Below are positions 49,201 through 61,200 of a stretch of DNA of 64,000 bases, one piece after another. The translations under genes and the position numbers were made by a program. Under the pieces are notes generated by a model that ran no database searches, had not been told where the DNA came from, and worked only from the letters and a program-made list of their open reading frames with translations. Within the stretch, counting starts at the first letter, position 1. Every line of letters starts with the position of its first letter. Origin of the DNA: Triplophysa rosa (lineage: Eukaryota > Chordata > Actinopteri > Cypriniformes > Nemacheilidae); NCBI RefSeq assembly GCF_024868665.1, contig NC_079892.1, forward strand, positions 11,234,251-11,298,250, read 5' to 3'.

Positions 49201-52200
49201 TAAGTTTAAGATTTTAAGTCTTTATTTGGGGGGGCCGCAAAGGATGCACTCTACCCAAAGGGGGCTTTACAACAAAAAAGTTTGCGAACCACTGCTCTAG
49301 AAGTTCTTCGCCATGTCCTTATATGATATTTGAAAGGCTCTTAAAGGGATAGTTCACCCAAAAATTCATTCTTTATTCCCCCTCATGTAAAACCTGTATG
49401 ATTCTTTCTTCTGCAGAACAATAAAAAAATGGAAGTTAATGGGGGTCAATGTTGTTTGGTTACCAACATTCTTCAAAATATCTTCTTTTGTGTTCTGCAG
49501 AAGAAAGTCATACAGGATTGAAATTACATGACAATCATTTTTGGGTGAACTGTCCCTTTAAGGCATACTATACATAAAATTGCACCCTATGACTCACCGA
49601 AAAAAAAACTTTGCTACCAAATCTTGTCTGACTGTTTATGCTGTAGGGGTGTTTTAAATGAACAAAAATAAAAGTTCACGTAGTGCTGTTACTGTACTTT
49701 AACAAAGTGCGTGTCCGGACACGTGCTGACTTGTATTGATTCCCATTTCCTCAGATCCAGTTGCATTTGTCTCTGGCTCTTTTAAAGCACACTTGCATTT
49801 ATTTCCTTCAACTTGTGTTTTACCCGTCAATAAAAGCCGAGAGGCAAGATGGGAAAGTTTCAGGGCTGGTCACATGAATAAGCCAGAGAAAGAGAAGAAG
49901 AGTAAACTATAGGAGATATAAAGGGAGACTAGCGTGTGCTACCTGAGTCAGCATTCACTAAAGCACTACATCTCTTCTGAGTTTCCATGAGATCTCGCCT
50001 GCGTGTGAGTTTATGAATACATATTGCAGGTCACTGATAAATTATGAGCCGCAGTCTGAGAAGAGATGAAAGTAAAAAAAGGATTCGGGGTTGGAAATGG
50101 GGTTTTGCGGAGGCTCTGGGGTTATTTCACTGCCAAATGGAGGCGAATTCTGTTGCCACAGCATCTCGATATCATTTAGGATTTGAATTACCCTGCGCGC
50201 CCGTTTTCTCTGCAAACTCATTATTTATGTTTTCGCTTCGCGAGTCTCTTGAAAAGTAATGTTTGCCTGTGTTTTTCAAGATTTCCTGCCTTTCAAAAAT
50301 ACTGCTGTAGATGATTTCCCAGAATGCAATGCACCTGAGTTCAAAATCTGATGCTTATGATTTTCACTTTTTTCTTTCGCTGTCTGTTTGTCCTTTCCAC
50401 TTATATCCTGTCTCTCTGCCTCTTTCGTCCTGTCTCTCTCTCTCCGCCAGACTGTCTTTAGGATTGTGGTGCTCGGGATATGGGATTATATAGAGAACAA
50501 AGTTGAGGTAAGCTCCCTGGGGTCCCATTAGTACGGGGGAAATAGAGAGAGGAGGCAAGCCCTTGAAACTTAATGAAGGATGAGCCTGTCTCTCTGGCAC
50601 AGTGTCAAACTCGCAATGTCACATTGTTGCCTAGGCATGCGAGGGTCCATCAAAACTGTGTGGTGATTGGCTATTCGGCGCACTCATTTGCATAAAGAAT
50701 TTATTTCCACAAACTCAGACTGACAAGAGAGAAAGTGTGCAAATATATTGCCATTGTATTTATATCATAATAGTATTCAGGTGTATTTGTTATTTTTAAT
50801 ATGACCAGCAGCTAAAAACGAAATACTGAATAACAGGCAAAAACTAAAATTTGCATAAACGTTTTTTATCAAACTGATGAAATAGAGTCTGCAATATTAT
50901 GTCACAGCCCTCTATATTGAATGCATTCTTACAAGCTAGAACATGATGTACGTGTTGTTGTTTTTTGTGTCGTGTATTATTCAGGTGTTTGATGGTGCTG
51001 TGATTGTACTCTCTTTGGCCCCAATGGTGGCCTCAACCGTGGCCAACGGCCCCAGCAGCCCGTGGGACGCCATCAGCCTCATTATCACTCTCCGCATCTG
51101 GAGAGTCAAGAGAATCATTGACGGTAAGAACGGATGGGTGACATCATCACTTTATTTACAGGACGATGCTGAAATCTGAAAATATTGCACACCGCTATAC
51201 ATTTGAAAAAATATTATTTATTATAAAAAATCAATAATAAAGTAATGCTTTATTATTATTTATAATAAATTAAATATATTATATTATATTACACTACACT
51301 ATATTATATGCAAAGGTAAAATAAAAATATTATTTAATTCATAAAAATAAACATTAAATTAAAATCACATTAATATCTGTTTTCTTGCCCAGCCGAGTGC
51401 AAGTTGTGATATATGCCTCACAGTTCCATGCTATTGCTGCCAGCGTTGCTCCTATTAAGATTCAGATTGATTCAGATTGATTCAGATAGATTCAGACTCC
51501 CTTTGTCGGTGCTGAGAGGGGCATAATGTCCATAATGACTTGGCACCGGTTCTGTTTATGCAAGTGTACTTGTGGTCGATGGCTGAGGCAGGTCACCCTC
51601 ATTTTCACTGAACATCATCGAACAGCACTGCCAGCTGGGTTTACAGGAGGACTGCTGATGACCATAAACATGAGGACAGTCCTTATACCAGATATTGAAT
51701 CTGTACTCACATTAAGCTCTGTCAGGACAGCCTGCCTGCAAAGATTGTTTTACTTGCATTATCAACTTGGTTTTCAAGTTTTGATTTAGATTCTTTGTTT
51801 CATTTGGCAACTATGTTCCAGTGTCCCTTGGGAACTTGGGAAGGACGTTAACTGTGTTCATCCTTTTTCCTCACTCAATGATCTTTGACACTATTGTATG
51901 ACTTCTGAAGGGTTTGAATGTACATTAAAGTCATACAGAGTTTTATTGTAGGCTAGTTTAATTCTATGTCCTTTTGGGGCATGAGGGTGAGTAGCCTAAT
52001 TTATTTTTTTATTACATTTTTTGGTGGACTGTCCCTTTAACAACCCTGTAAATGGTGCGTTCAAGACACATCGGATTTAAGATATTTCCCACCTCAACCC
52101 GGAAATCATTTCTGGAACGGCGCTGTTTTAATATTCATAAAATTTTTACGTAATGTTTTAAGGCTACTACATCATTAGGAAAATTAATGTTTTCATGTTA

Positions 52201-55200
52201 TAATTTAAATACTGTGACTTCTAATACTAATGACAATGCAAATACTTTAAATGTTACTTAATCCAGACGTTACTTCCAGGTTTGTGGTGTAACTCCGAGG
52301 TGTCTTGACTAATGCATGCCTTCAAGAACTCGGATTAAGGATGCAAACCTTGAAATAACGTCTGGACTATTGTCCTTTGTAGACGTTAATGACGAGTTTG
52401 AGGTGGGAAATAGACTATGCCAATGCGAGTTGTGTCAGACGTAGCGTCATATACACATTCTTTGATATTCTTTCTTGTGAGTTTTTCCCATATCAATGTA
52501 CATTTATATTGTTTCGCCCATGTATTCTGTGTATTCTACATATCTGTGTGCACAGATACTGTATCTCGTTTTCCATCTCATTCGTGCTATTTTACGTGCA
52601 GACGATTCCGAAGTGTGGATGATTGTGTTTATGCTGCCAAGTTACTGCGTTTGTGAGAGCGCGCAGCCAGCAATAAAAACAGCCAAAGCAATATCGTCAA
52701 TACGCTTTTAACACAACAACAGTTGAACACACTTTATTATGCAATCTGAAATGAGAAATGAAGGGAAAATAAACGCTGATGTTTGACCTCCTGACCAACA
52801 ATTAAACCTCATGAGTTCGGTTGTTGTGGTTGAGCGTCTCAGTCAGTGTGTCGCCCCCCTGTGGTCGTTCAGTGAAGTACAAAGCAGTGCGCATTGCAAA
52901 CGGAGCCACAGATCATTATTATTTAACTTTGGGAGTAATCAGAGACAAAAGTGAGTCTTCATATTTCAGATTTTTCTTAAATTAATCTCACGTGTGTCTC
53001 TTCTAGAGATTGAGAGGAGATCTCCAGTGCTGTCCGCATAAATAAATGGTTGTCTCATTTGAAGTTATTCTTACAGTTAAACATAACTGTGAACTCGACC
53101 TGTGAACACAAATTTGGTGTGCAGATGGATTGGCACACCAAATTTAATAATAGCACAATTAAATACAAAGTAAATAATCGCTAAAATACAATAAAGGCAC
53201 AGATAATATTGCCTGGATTTAATTTATGCAGAGTAACTCAGTGCAAGAGTGGGAGGTCAGTGGGAGGTGTTTTACAATAGTTTTTAATATTTACTTTTAG
53301 TTTTTGGGCTTGCTATTTTAGTAACTACAATAAAAGTATTACCAAACAACTACACGATATAGTACCACATACTGTGATGGTATGAGAAACCCTTGTGCGT
53401 TTATTTTGTAGTGGTATACAGGAAGGGAGAACAAAGTCAAAAATGTATTTGAATGTACTGCAAATTTTAATAATTTAAGATTATTAATTACCAGTAATCC
53501 TTACAGTCATTATAATATGAAAGCTTTAGTTGTGTGTACAGTTTCTTCAAGTATTCTTAAAAAGATTTATGTAATACAAAATTATGTACAAAAAAGACTG
53601 TGGGACCATGATATATTCTGTGGTACTAAATGGTGTTTACATGCTACTCCAAGCAACTTTAAAGGATACCGTGTTATGGTAAAACCATGGTACATAACAT
53701 ACATGATAAAATCCTGTTATCCTACATTTTAGGGAAAGAAGTCACATTCAGGGTAGAAAAAAGGTTGACTTTCGTTTGCTGATGCTCTTCTGTACCCTGT
53801 TTTATCCAGCGTACGTTCTGCAGGTGAAGGTGGAGATGGAGTTGGAGATCCAGCAGTACGAGAAGACCAAAGCTGTGAGGGAGGAACAGCTGGAGAGACT
53901 CACACAGATCTGTCAGGAACAGGCCGTGAGTGATCTGTTATGCCTTCTCCGCTCCTCACTTACAAAAATAACACAAGTCTGGCCCGTAATCATTCTAGAC
54001 ATTGAGGGGAACCAACAGACCTTAAATTGTCATCATTCTTAAAGACCATTATCTGTTTGTTATTGAAGTGCATTCCGATCAAGTTTATCAAGTATCAAGT
54101 GTACTAAATCACAAGGACTGATACAGACACTTTTCGAATATTTTGCCCTCTATCGTTTTCCTAGTTTTACACATCCTTTTTACTTTGCCTTTGTGCTTTT
54201 GTACATAATCTCCAATTCTTATTGCTGTATTTGGTATGGTGTAGTGTACATTTCACCAGCAGGGGGCAGCACTTGGACACAGAATCAATTATGACTCGAA
54301 TTTTGACTGCTCAGTAAAACGGCACCTATTGACATGACGTGACTTTTAAATCATAGTTTTTTAGACTCTATCTGGTATTAACATTTTATTGAGATGAGAC
54401 TGTGTCTGGTATTAACTTTTTAGTTCAGACGGCTATTGACATTTTAGATCAGACTGTATCTGGTATTGACATTTTTGAGATCAGACTGTATTGGGTTTTT
54501 TATTTTAGATCAGACTGTATCTAGTATTGACATTTTAGATCAGACTGTATCTGGTATTGACATTTTAGATCAGACTGTATCTAGTATTGACATTTTTGAG
54601 ATCAGACTGTATCTGGTATTGACCATTTTTAAGATCCGACTGTATCGACATTGTTGTTAGATAAGACTATGTTGGGTTTTTACATTTTTTTTTAGATCAG
54701 ACTGTATCTGGTATTGATGTTTTTGAGATCAGACTGTATTGGTTTTTTTTTAGATCAGACTGTATCTAGTATTGACATTTTTGAGATCAGACTGTAGGAG
54801 GTATTGACATTGTTGTAAGATAAGACTATATTGGGTTTGTACATTTTTTTTTAGATCAGACTGTATCTGGTATTGACATTTTTGAGATCAGACTGTATTG
54901 GGTTTTTTATTTTTATGTTAGATCAGACTGTATCTAGTATTGACATTTTGAGATCAGACTGTATCTAGGATTGACATTTTTTAGATCAGACTGTATCTGG
55001 TATTGACCATTTTTAAGATCAGACTGTATGTGGTATTGACATTGTTGTAAGATAAGACTATATTGGGTTTTTTTAATTTTGAGATCAGACTTTATCAGGC
55101 ATGGACCTTTTTCACAAGCCTGTGATGACATGTTCAACGGTCATCGTAAATCCTCCAAAGTTTTTTATATTTTCATTTTTTTATGTATGTACGTTTATAA

Positions 55201-58200
55201 CACTATACTTTGTATTATATTATCTTAAAGTCAAATTACAAAAAAATGGTTAATGCTATTGTGAGGGTGTTTTTTTATACTTTGTCTATGGAAGTCACGG
55301 TAAATTTGACATCATTCTCTCTTTTGACTGCCGTTATCAGCAATAATGAGCAAATAAGAATGCAAAAAATATTTTTATGGTAGTCTCCCATTTATGAAGA
55401 CTTCCACTGCTGAGAAACGCGTAAACGTGAAATGGGTCCATTAATATTTTTTCGAGATCAGACTGTATCTTGGTATAGGGATGTCACAAAATACCAGCAT
55501 TGACAAGAACCGTGATATTAAAAACCATGATTATTGATGCCGTGTTAATTGCACACATACAGTATGTTAATATCGTAAATAATTCATCGCTCACTTAAAG
55601 TTTTTCCACAATGGTTACAAACTCTCCCAATCCCAACACTCAAAATTTAAGTGTGATAGAAAACACTAAATAAACAAAATGGAAGATAAATTTGACTGAT
55701 AACATCATCAAGAAAAACATTTAAATAGATATTGTGATAATATTATTACTGTGAATTCTTTTGGCCACGATAACTGCGAAGTAAAAATCTGATATCGTGA
55801 CAGCCCTAGTTGGGTATTGACATTTTTTTAAAGATCAGATTGTATGGGGTATTTTATTAAGAACACCACCTGCATTTTTCTACCCCAGAAATCAGCATCA
55901 CTGATGTCCACAAAAAATGGTATCCTGAATATCTCATATTTTTAACCGTACCAAGCTTACGCATCATTTCTGATTGGGTCTCGCTGGATGATGCAAGTAT
56001 CCGTTTCAAGATGAAATACAACCCAAAGTATTACATAAGACCCCCACCGTCTGTTATGGGACCAGCAGTCAGATAAAACACATACGCCCATCTATTCTTA
56101 CTGGCTGTGATCCAGCAATCAATGTCCATTAATACACACCATCTACATGGGGTTGAGATAAAAAATTCATGTCCAAACATAGATTGTCTGTTGTGAACTG
56201 ATCTGAGACCTGTCATTATCAGCATAGGACATAAGCAGGCGCGATTGATTGTGTTATGTTCAGTGTGTGGCAAATATAGTCAATGTACTTTGTGTGCTAA
56301 AACATATACTGTGACATTATAAACATTACAAAATCATTTTTGACCGTTTTCATCTCTTACAGTTTGAGATCAGGCAGTTGAGAGCTCACCTGGCGCAGCA
56401 GGATTTGGATCTGGCCGCCGAGAGAGAGGCCGCCATGCAGATCCACCATGTGTGGGGGAAGCAAAGCACCTTCCAGGAAATAGACGGCCTCGGGCCCGCT
56501 GGATCTGACACAGAGTGCAGGGCCAATACCAGAGAACCCAGACCACCTCCAGGTACCCTGTCCTACATTCAGTCTCAGCCTGTCCTATCCCAGTCCTTTT
56601 CACTACAGGGCAAAACTAGGGAACGTCATTGTCGAAACACACCGTACAGAGAAAAACCTTAAAAAGGTCCTATTATGTATTGATTTGGTACCAATATGTG
56701 CCTTTGTTGTACTAATATGCACTCTTTTGGCTCAAAAGTGTACTTTATGAAAGGGTAGCGCCCCAGTGACAGCTTTTGTACCTTTTTTCTGAGAGTGTAC
56801 TTTTTAAGGAAAAATGCGACCAATTCGTGTAAAAAGCCACAGTTGCCTTTACGAAATTCTGCAAATTGAGGTATAAAATTTGCATATAGTCATAAAAACC
56901 AGAAAAGGCCTAATAAAATCAGTCTAACAAAGCCTCCCTTACAAAAAAGTTGATTTAAGTGTACTATTCTTTTAATGTACTTTCAGTCTACTTTTAATGC
57001 ACATCAAAAATATACTAAAAATGACTCTTTGGTATACTTGACATATACTGACAGAAAAATGTGAGTATAAAGCAGCGGAAAAAAATGTATGTGATAACCT
57101 TGATTTTTTTCATTTTTTTCCGCGGCTGTATATATTGCATATTATACAGTTATACACACAAAAGATTAAGTATTCTAAGTGTACTTAGCTTGTAGTTGTG
57201 TTGAACCAAAAGTGTGCTATAAACTCACTTGTAGTTTAGTTGCAGTATAAATAAAAAACTCATTGTGTACCAAAGTTATTTTAGTTTACTAAAATTAAAA
57301 CTTTGAAAACGTCTCTGTTCATTGAAATCAAATCAAATCAAATATTGACCTAAAAATTATGGGGGAAAACTTAACTAAAGGAAAAATTGAAATGTTGCCT
57401 CAAAAATAAATTGAAATAAGTTAAAGCACTAAAATGATAATAATAAACAAAAACTGAAATAAAACTAAAATATAAATTAATTAATATTATATAGCAACAT
57501 AAAAAATAAACAAATAAATTATAAAATGACAAAAGCATATACCAAAATTGATAAAACTTTAACTAAAATTAACATAAAAACTAAAGATCTAAAAATAAAA
57601 GCTCATTTAAAAAGCAAAAAAACGAAAATGAAAACTATAATAACTCTGTTGTGTACTCCCGGATTATTACTGTTACACTTAAGTACACTGATAGTTTAGT
57701 TAATACAATAATAATATAATACTTTACCCAAGTATATAAAATGAACTTGAAGCATACTTAGCTTTTGTAAGGGCTGGCATAATAAGACATTGTTTTATAT
57801 TATTGTATTATTGAGTATTATATAGTGTTTTTAAGGTATGCATCCTCAAAGGTTTTAATGAAGAGTTGTCGTATTATCTAATACAGTCATGCCAAAAGTA
57901 TTGGCAGTGACATAAATACTGTGTTTTGCAAAGATATCCAGTATACTATAGAAACATGTGGAAAAATAACCTACGAATACAGAAGCAGCAAACTTTGCAA
58001 AACACGTAAATTTAATTTACGGCCAATACTTTTGGGCATATGTAACTTAAATGACACTCTTGTATTTATTGGCTTAACATTTACTGGAAGGTGGTTCAAA
58101 AACTGCTCCATATCTGAACACAAAGTCAGCCAAGCTGCTTTACACAGACAACAACATCCCTTCAGTATTTATACCGTGACAGTCCGAGCAGGACAGATTG

Positions 58201-61200
58201 TATGATATCCCATTCTAACAGAGCGCTATAATGTTGCGTGCATCATGTCAGGTCACATCTGTTTGGCAGGAGTACAGCTGTTATACACACAAACACACAG
58301 GCAGCTCTGTGCATTGGGCCTTGTTCCTCCACAAAGAGTATTCAACTATGGCACAAACATCTGTTACTTTAACCTAAAAAAAACCATAATGGTCTGTCTG
58401 CAAGCCACACTTCACCCCCCAGAGAATTGTGGGAAATATGGGCACCGGGAGCCAGCCCGTGGCTTTTTCTTTTAAGCGGCACACGAACAGAAAGAGCTGT
58501 CAAAGGAAAGCCAGACCCCTGGAGAAGAAAGAGAGAAAACGCAAAGTGACGGTTGCCCGAAGGCACGTACTGTATGTAGCAACCGTATTTTATATTTGGC
58601 GCCGCTAAGACACTCATAGGAAGGGAGTTAGATGCGTTTAAGGGCCGAAGACAAATATAAGGCCTGCCGAGTGACCTTATTTTGCCGTTTGAAGTCTGAA
58701 GGCCTGAACCTCTCGGAGTTCACGGAGAGCGAGACGTCTTTCATCTTCGCTGCGGTTCAGATGAGAATTTATAGCGCTCAGCGACCGCAGAGAGATACTG
58801 TGTGACATAATCATTTTGAATCATCGTTCTGAAAGTCTGCTCAGTTTCAGGAACTGGATTCCTGAAGGGCTGGATGGAGACACTAAAAATAAATAAAGTT
58901 TATTAAGCGATTAGGTTTTGACAGAACGTAACATTCTCAGCACGCAGGACAAGGAAGTCCGTCAGGACCTCAACGCTCACACAAGTGATTCTGTCTGGCA
59001 GTCTGTGTGATACACACCCTTACAAATGCCATACTGCCAAAATACACTGTTAAAATATCATTTTTATCTGGACGGTCTATTTTTGTCCACTTGATATAGT
59101 AATATTCATATTCTTTAGATTTGATTGTTTTGTGTTTATCATGGATACTACAAAAAAGTATACTTTTTATACTGTAAAAAGGGGTTGCCAGATCGGCGTA
59201 ACAAACCAACCCAATAGCCAATCAAAACTCACCCAAAACTAACTGTCATTCTCATACCTAAAAGACATACAGTATTTTATAGTCTCTGTTATGCACTACA
59301 TAGATTTCTTTTTGAAAATCACTGTATATTAGTGATGACAAACAAAGTCCGTTTTAAAAACTTTGTTACTTTAACAATAGACACTGGTTTATAAAATTCA
59401 TACAACTTTTAACCTGCAGCATAAAATACAACCCGCAGCTATGGTTTAAAAATCCAGTTCTGTGGAATAAGGTGCTCCTGCTGTAAAATAAGATTTTAAG
59501 ATTTTTATTTTTCAGAATCTTCATAATTTAGTTACTTGTTTTGTTTATAGCAGACAAGAAACAGGACTTGAAATGACATCAAACTGGATTAAAAATATCG
59601 CAATTCTTACTTTATGAAAAATGTATTGTTTTATTGTACAATGTGCTGTGCGATTCTGGAGTGTTGTGGTTGGTTGCTAGGGCGTTGCTAGAAGGTTGCT
59701 AGGGTTTTGGGTTGGTTGTTAGTAAATTACCTGCCCAAATCATAAACAACCCCATTTTATGTGCTGTTCTGTTTCTGGAGTATTGTGAGTGGTTGCTGGG
59801 GTGTTGCTAGGGTTTTTGGTTTGGTTGCTAGTTGCATGTAGTTCATTTCCTGCCCAAATCATAAACAACCACAAATGTATGTATTTTATGTATCCATGTA
59901 GTCAAAATAGATTGTTTTACGACATGTTATATTATAACAAGCCACAGCATTTTAGTCATTTATGTCTGTAGCACAAACATTGCAAAGTTACACACTAAAG
60001 TGTAGTATTTAGGGTCAGGTTAGGGTTGTATGAAATCCACAAATCAAAGTATGAGTCTAAGCAAACACCACTAACTTGTATTTTGGCCAACACTATGATT
60101 ACCATAGTACATTTTTGAAAAGGTACAACCTCTTTCTGAAACGCACTGACTCATATTCACTTTAATCACACACACTGGCAGGAAGCAGTAAAAGCATGTG
60201 TGTGTGAAATGTGCATGAGGGTGTGGGGTTGTCTTCATCCTCATGTGTTATTTATTCGGCTACAACAGTCTTAGTGGTTTTTTAAGTCGCCTGCCCATCT
60301 CCTCCAGAGCCTCAATGTGATGAATATTTCAGACAGTAAAAATGGTCTCGTCTCCTGAGGATCCAGTCGACTCTCTGCGCACTGCCAGGCAGATCATCAG
60401 ACCTTCTGCCCAGCCAATGACCTACAACATCTACACACCAGACAGATGCTTTCTGGGTCATGCGATCAAAAAATCAAACAAAAAGCAGATATGAGGGGTG
60501 ATAAGAAATAACGATGGATTAAATAGGTGAACGGTAATGCACCGATGTGGGGTAAAGTGGCTTAAGCCTTAAAAAGGAATGATTCCAGTGGTTTTGAACT
60601 GTGCGATTTTATCACATGAGTACTGCTGGTGTTGTGATGGAAATACATTTGTTTTCTTTCAGCGAGTGTCGTTCAGGATGATATGAACAACTACATCAGT
60701 CAGTATTACAGCGAGCCAAGTAGTGGTAAGTGAATTATTGTTTATAATATAATATGAGTTAAAATATGCCACTTAGATTCTTTCCATACATCAGATACAT
60801 GCATTTTAAATGAGTGGTGGATGGATATTAGTTAATTTTGTGTCTAAAACAAGGGGTCACTAACAAAGTGATTAATCGATCCGACTACTTTTTTGGTCAA
60901 CCACTCATCAAAACATAATTGATACTAAAACAGCTTATATGATCTTTTCTATATTGTACATTCAGACATCGGAGTACCCAATCCTGGTGCACGCGTCATT
61001 ACCATGGCAGCCATCGACGTCCACCTTCCCACCAACCCCAACCAGTTGCCGCCTTCTCTCGTCAGCGCAGATGGCCCAGGCAGCGGCCAGGACCGCACAT
61101 TGAGCGAAGCATCCAGCACGACCATGTCCCGGTCCAGCTGTAGCTTCACGGCCCGGCAGCACAGCATCAGCAGCCACACCTTGGGGTCCACCACTGACTG

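Larger units (their letters stand above)
48906..50450 (+). other. tmem266: tmem266 intron 5
   Basis: Contains the hAT element 49023-49294 and the MITE 49341-49561. The interval 49562-50450 is non-coding with no repeat borders I can define; a run of TC-rich sequence precedes the exon 6 acceptor. Confidence 0.6.
53926..56362 (+). other. tmem266: tmem266 intron 8
   Basis: Dominated by the roughly 30-bp tandem array at 54350-55115, with a hAT insertion at 55476-55808. The interval 55860-56362 shows nothing recognisable. Confidence 0.6.
56553..60662 (+). other. tmem266: tmem266 intron 9
   Basis: Non-coding. Contains the repeat 56661-56789, the A-rich repeat 57290-57655 and a two-copy direct repeat 59640-59872. 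The stretch 58245-58880 is less AT-rich and holds short open frames (76 and 82 codons) with no domain I recognise. Confidence 0.55.

Noticed and set aside
52389..52711. Three overlapping 71-79-codon frames
   Set aside because: Three different frames are open over the same AT-rich stretch, as expected by chance; no motif.
54466..54660. 64-codon frame with repeating DQTVSSIDIL
   Set aside because: It is the translation of the 30-bp tandem array; frames of similar kind exist on the other strand.
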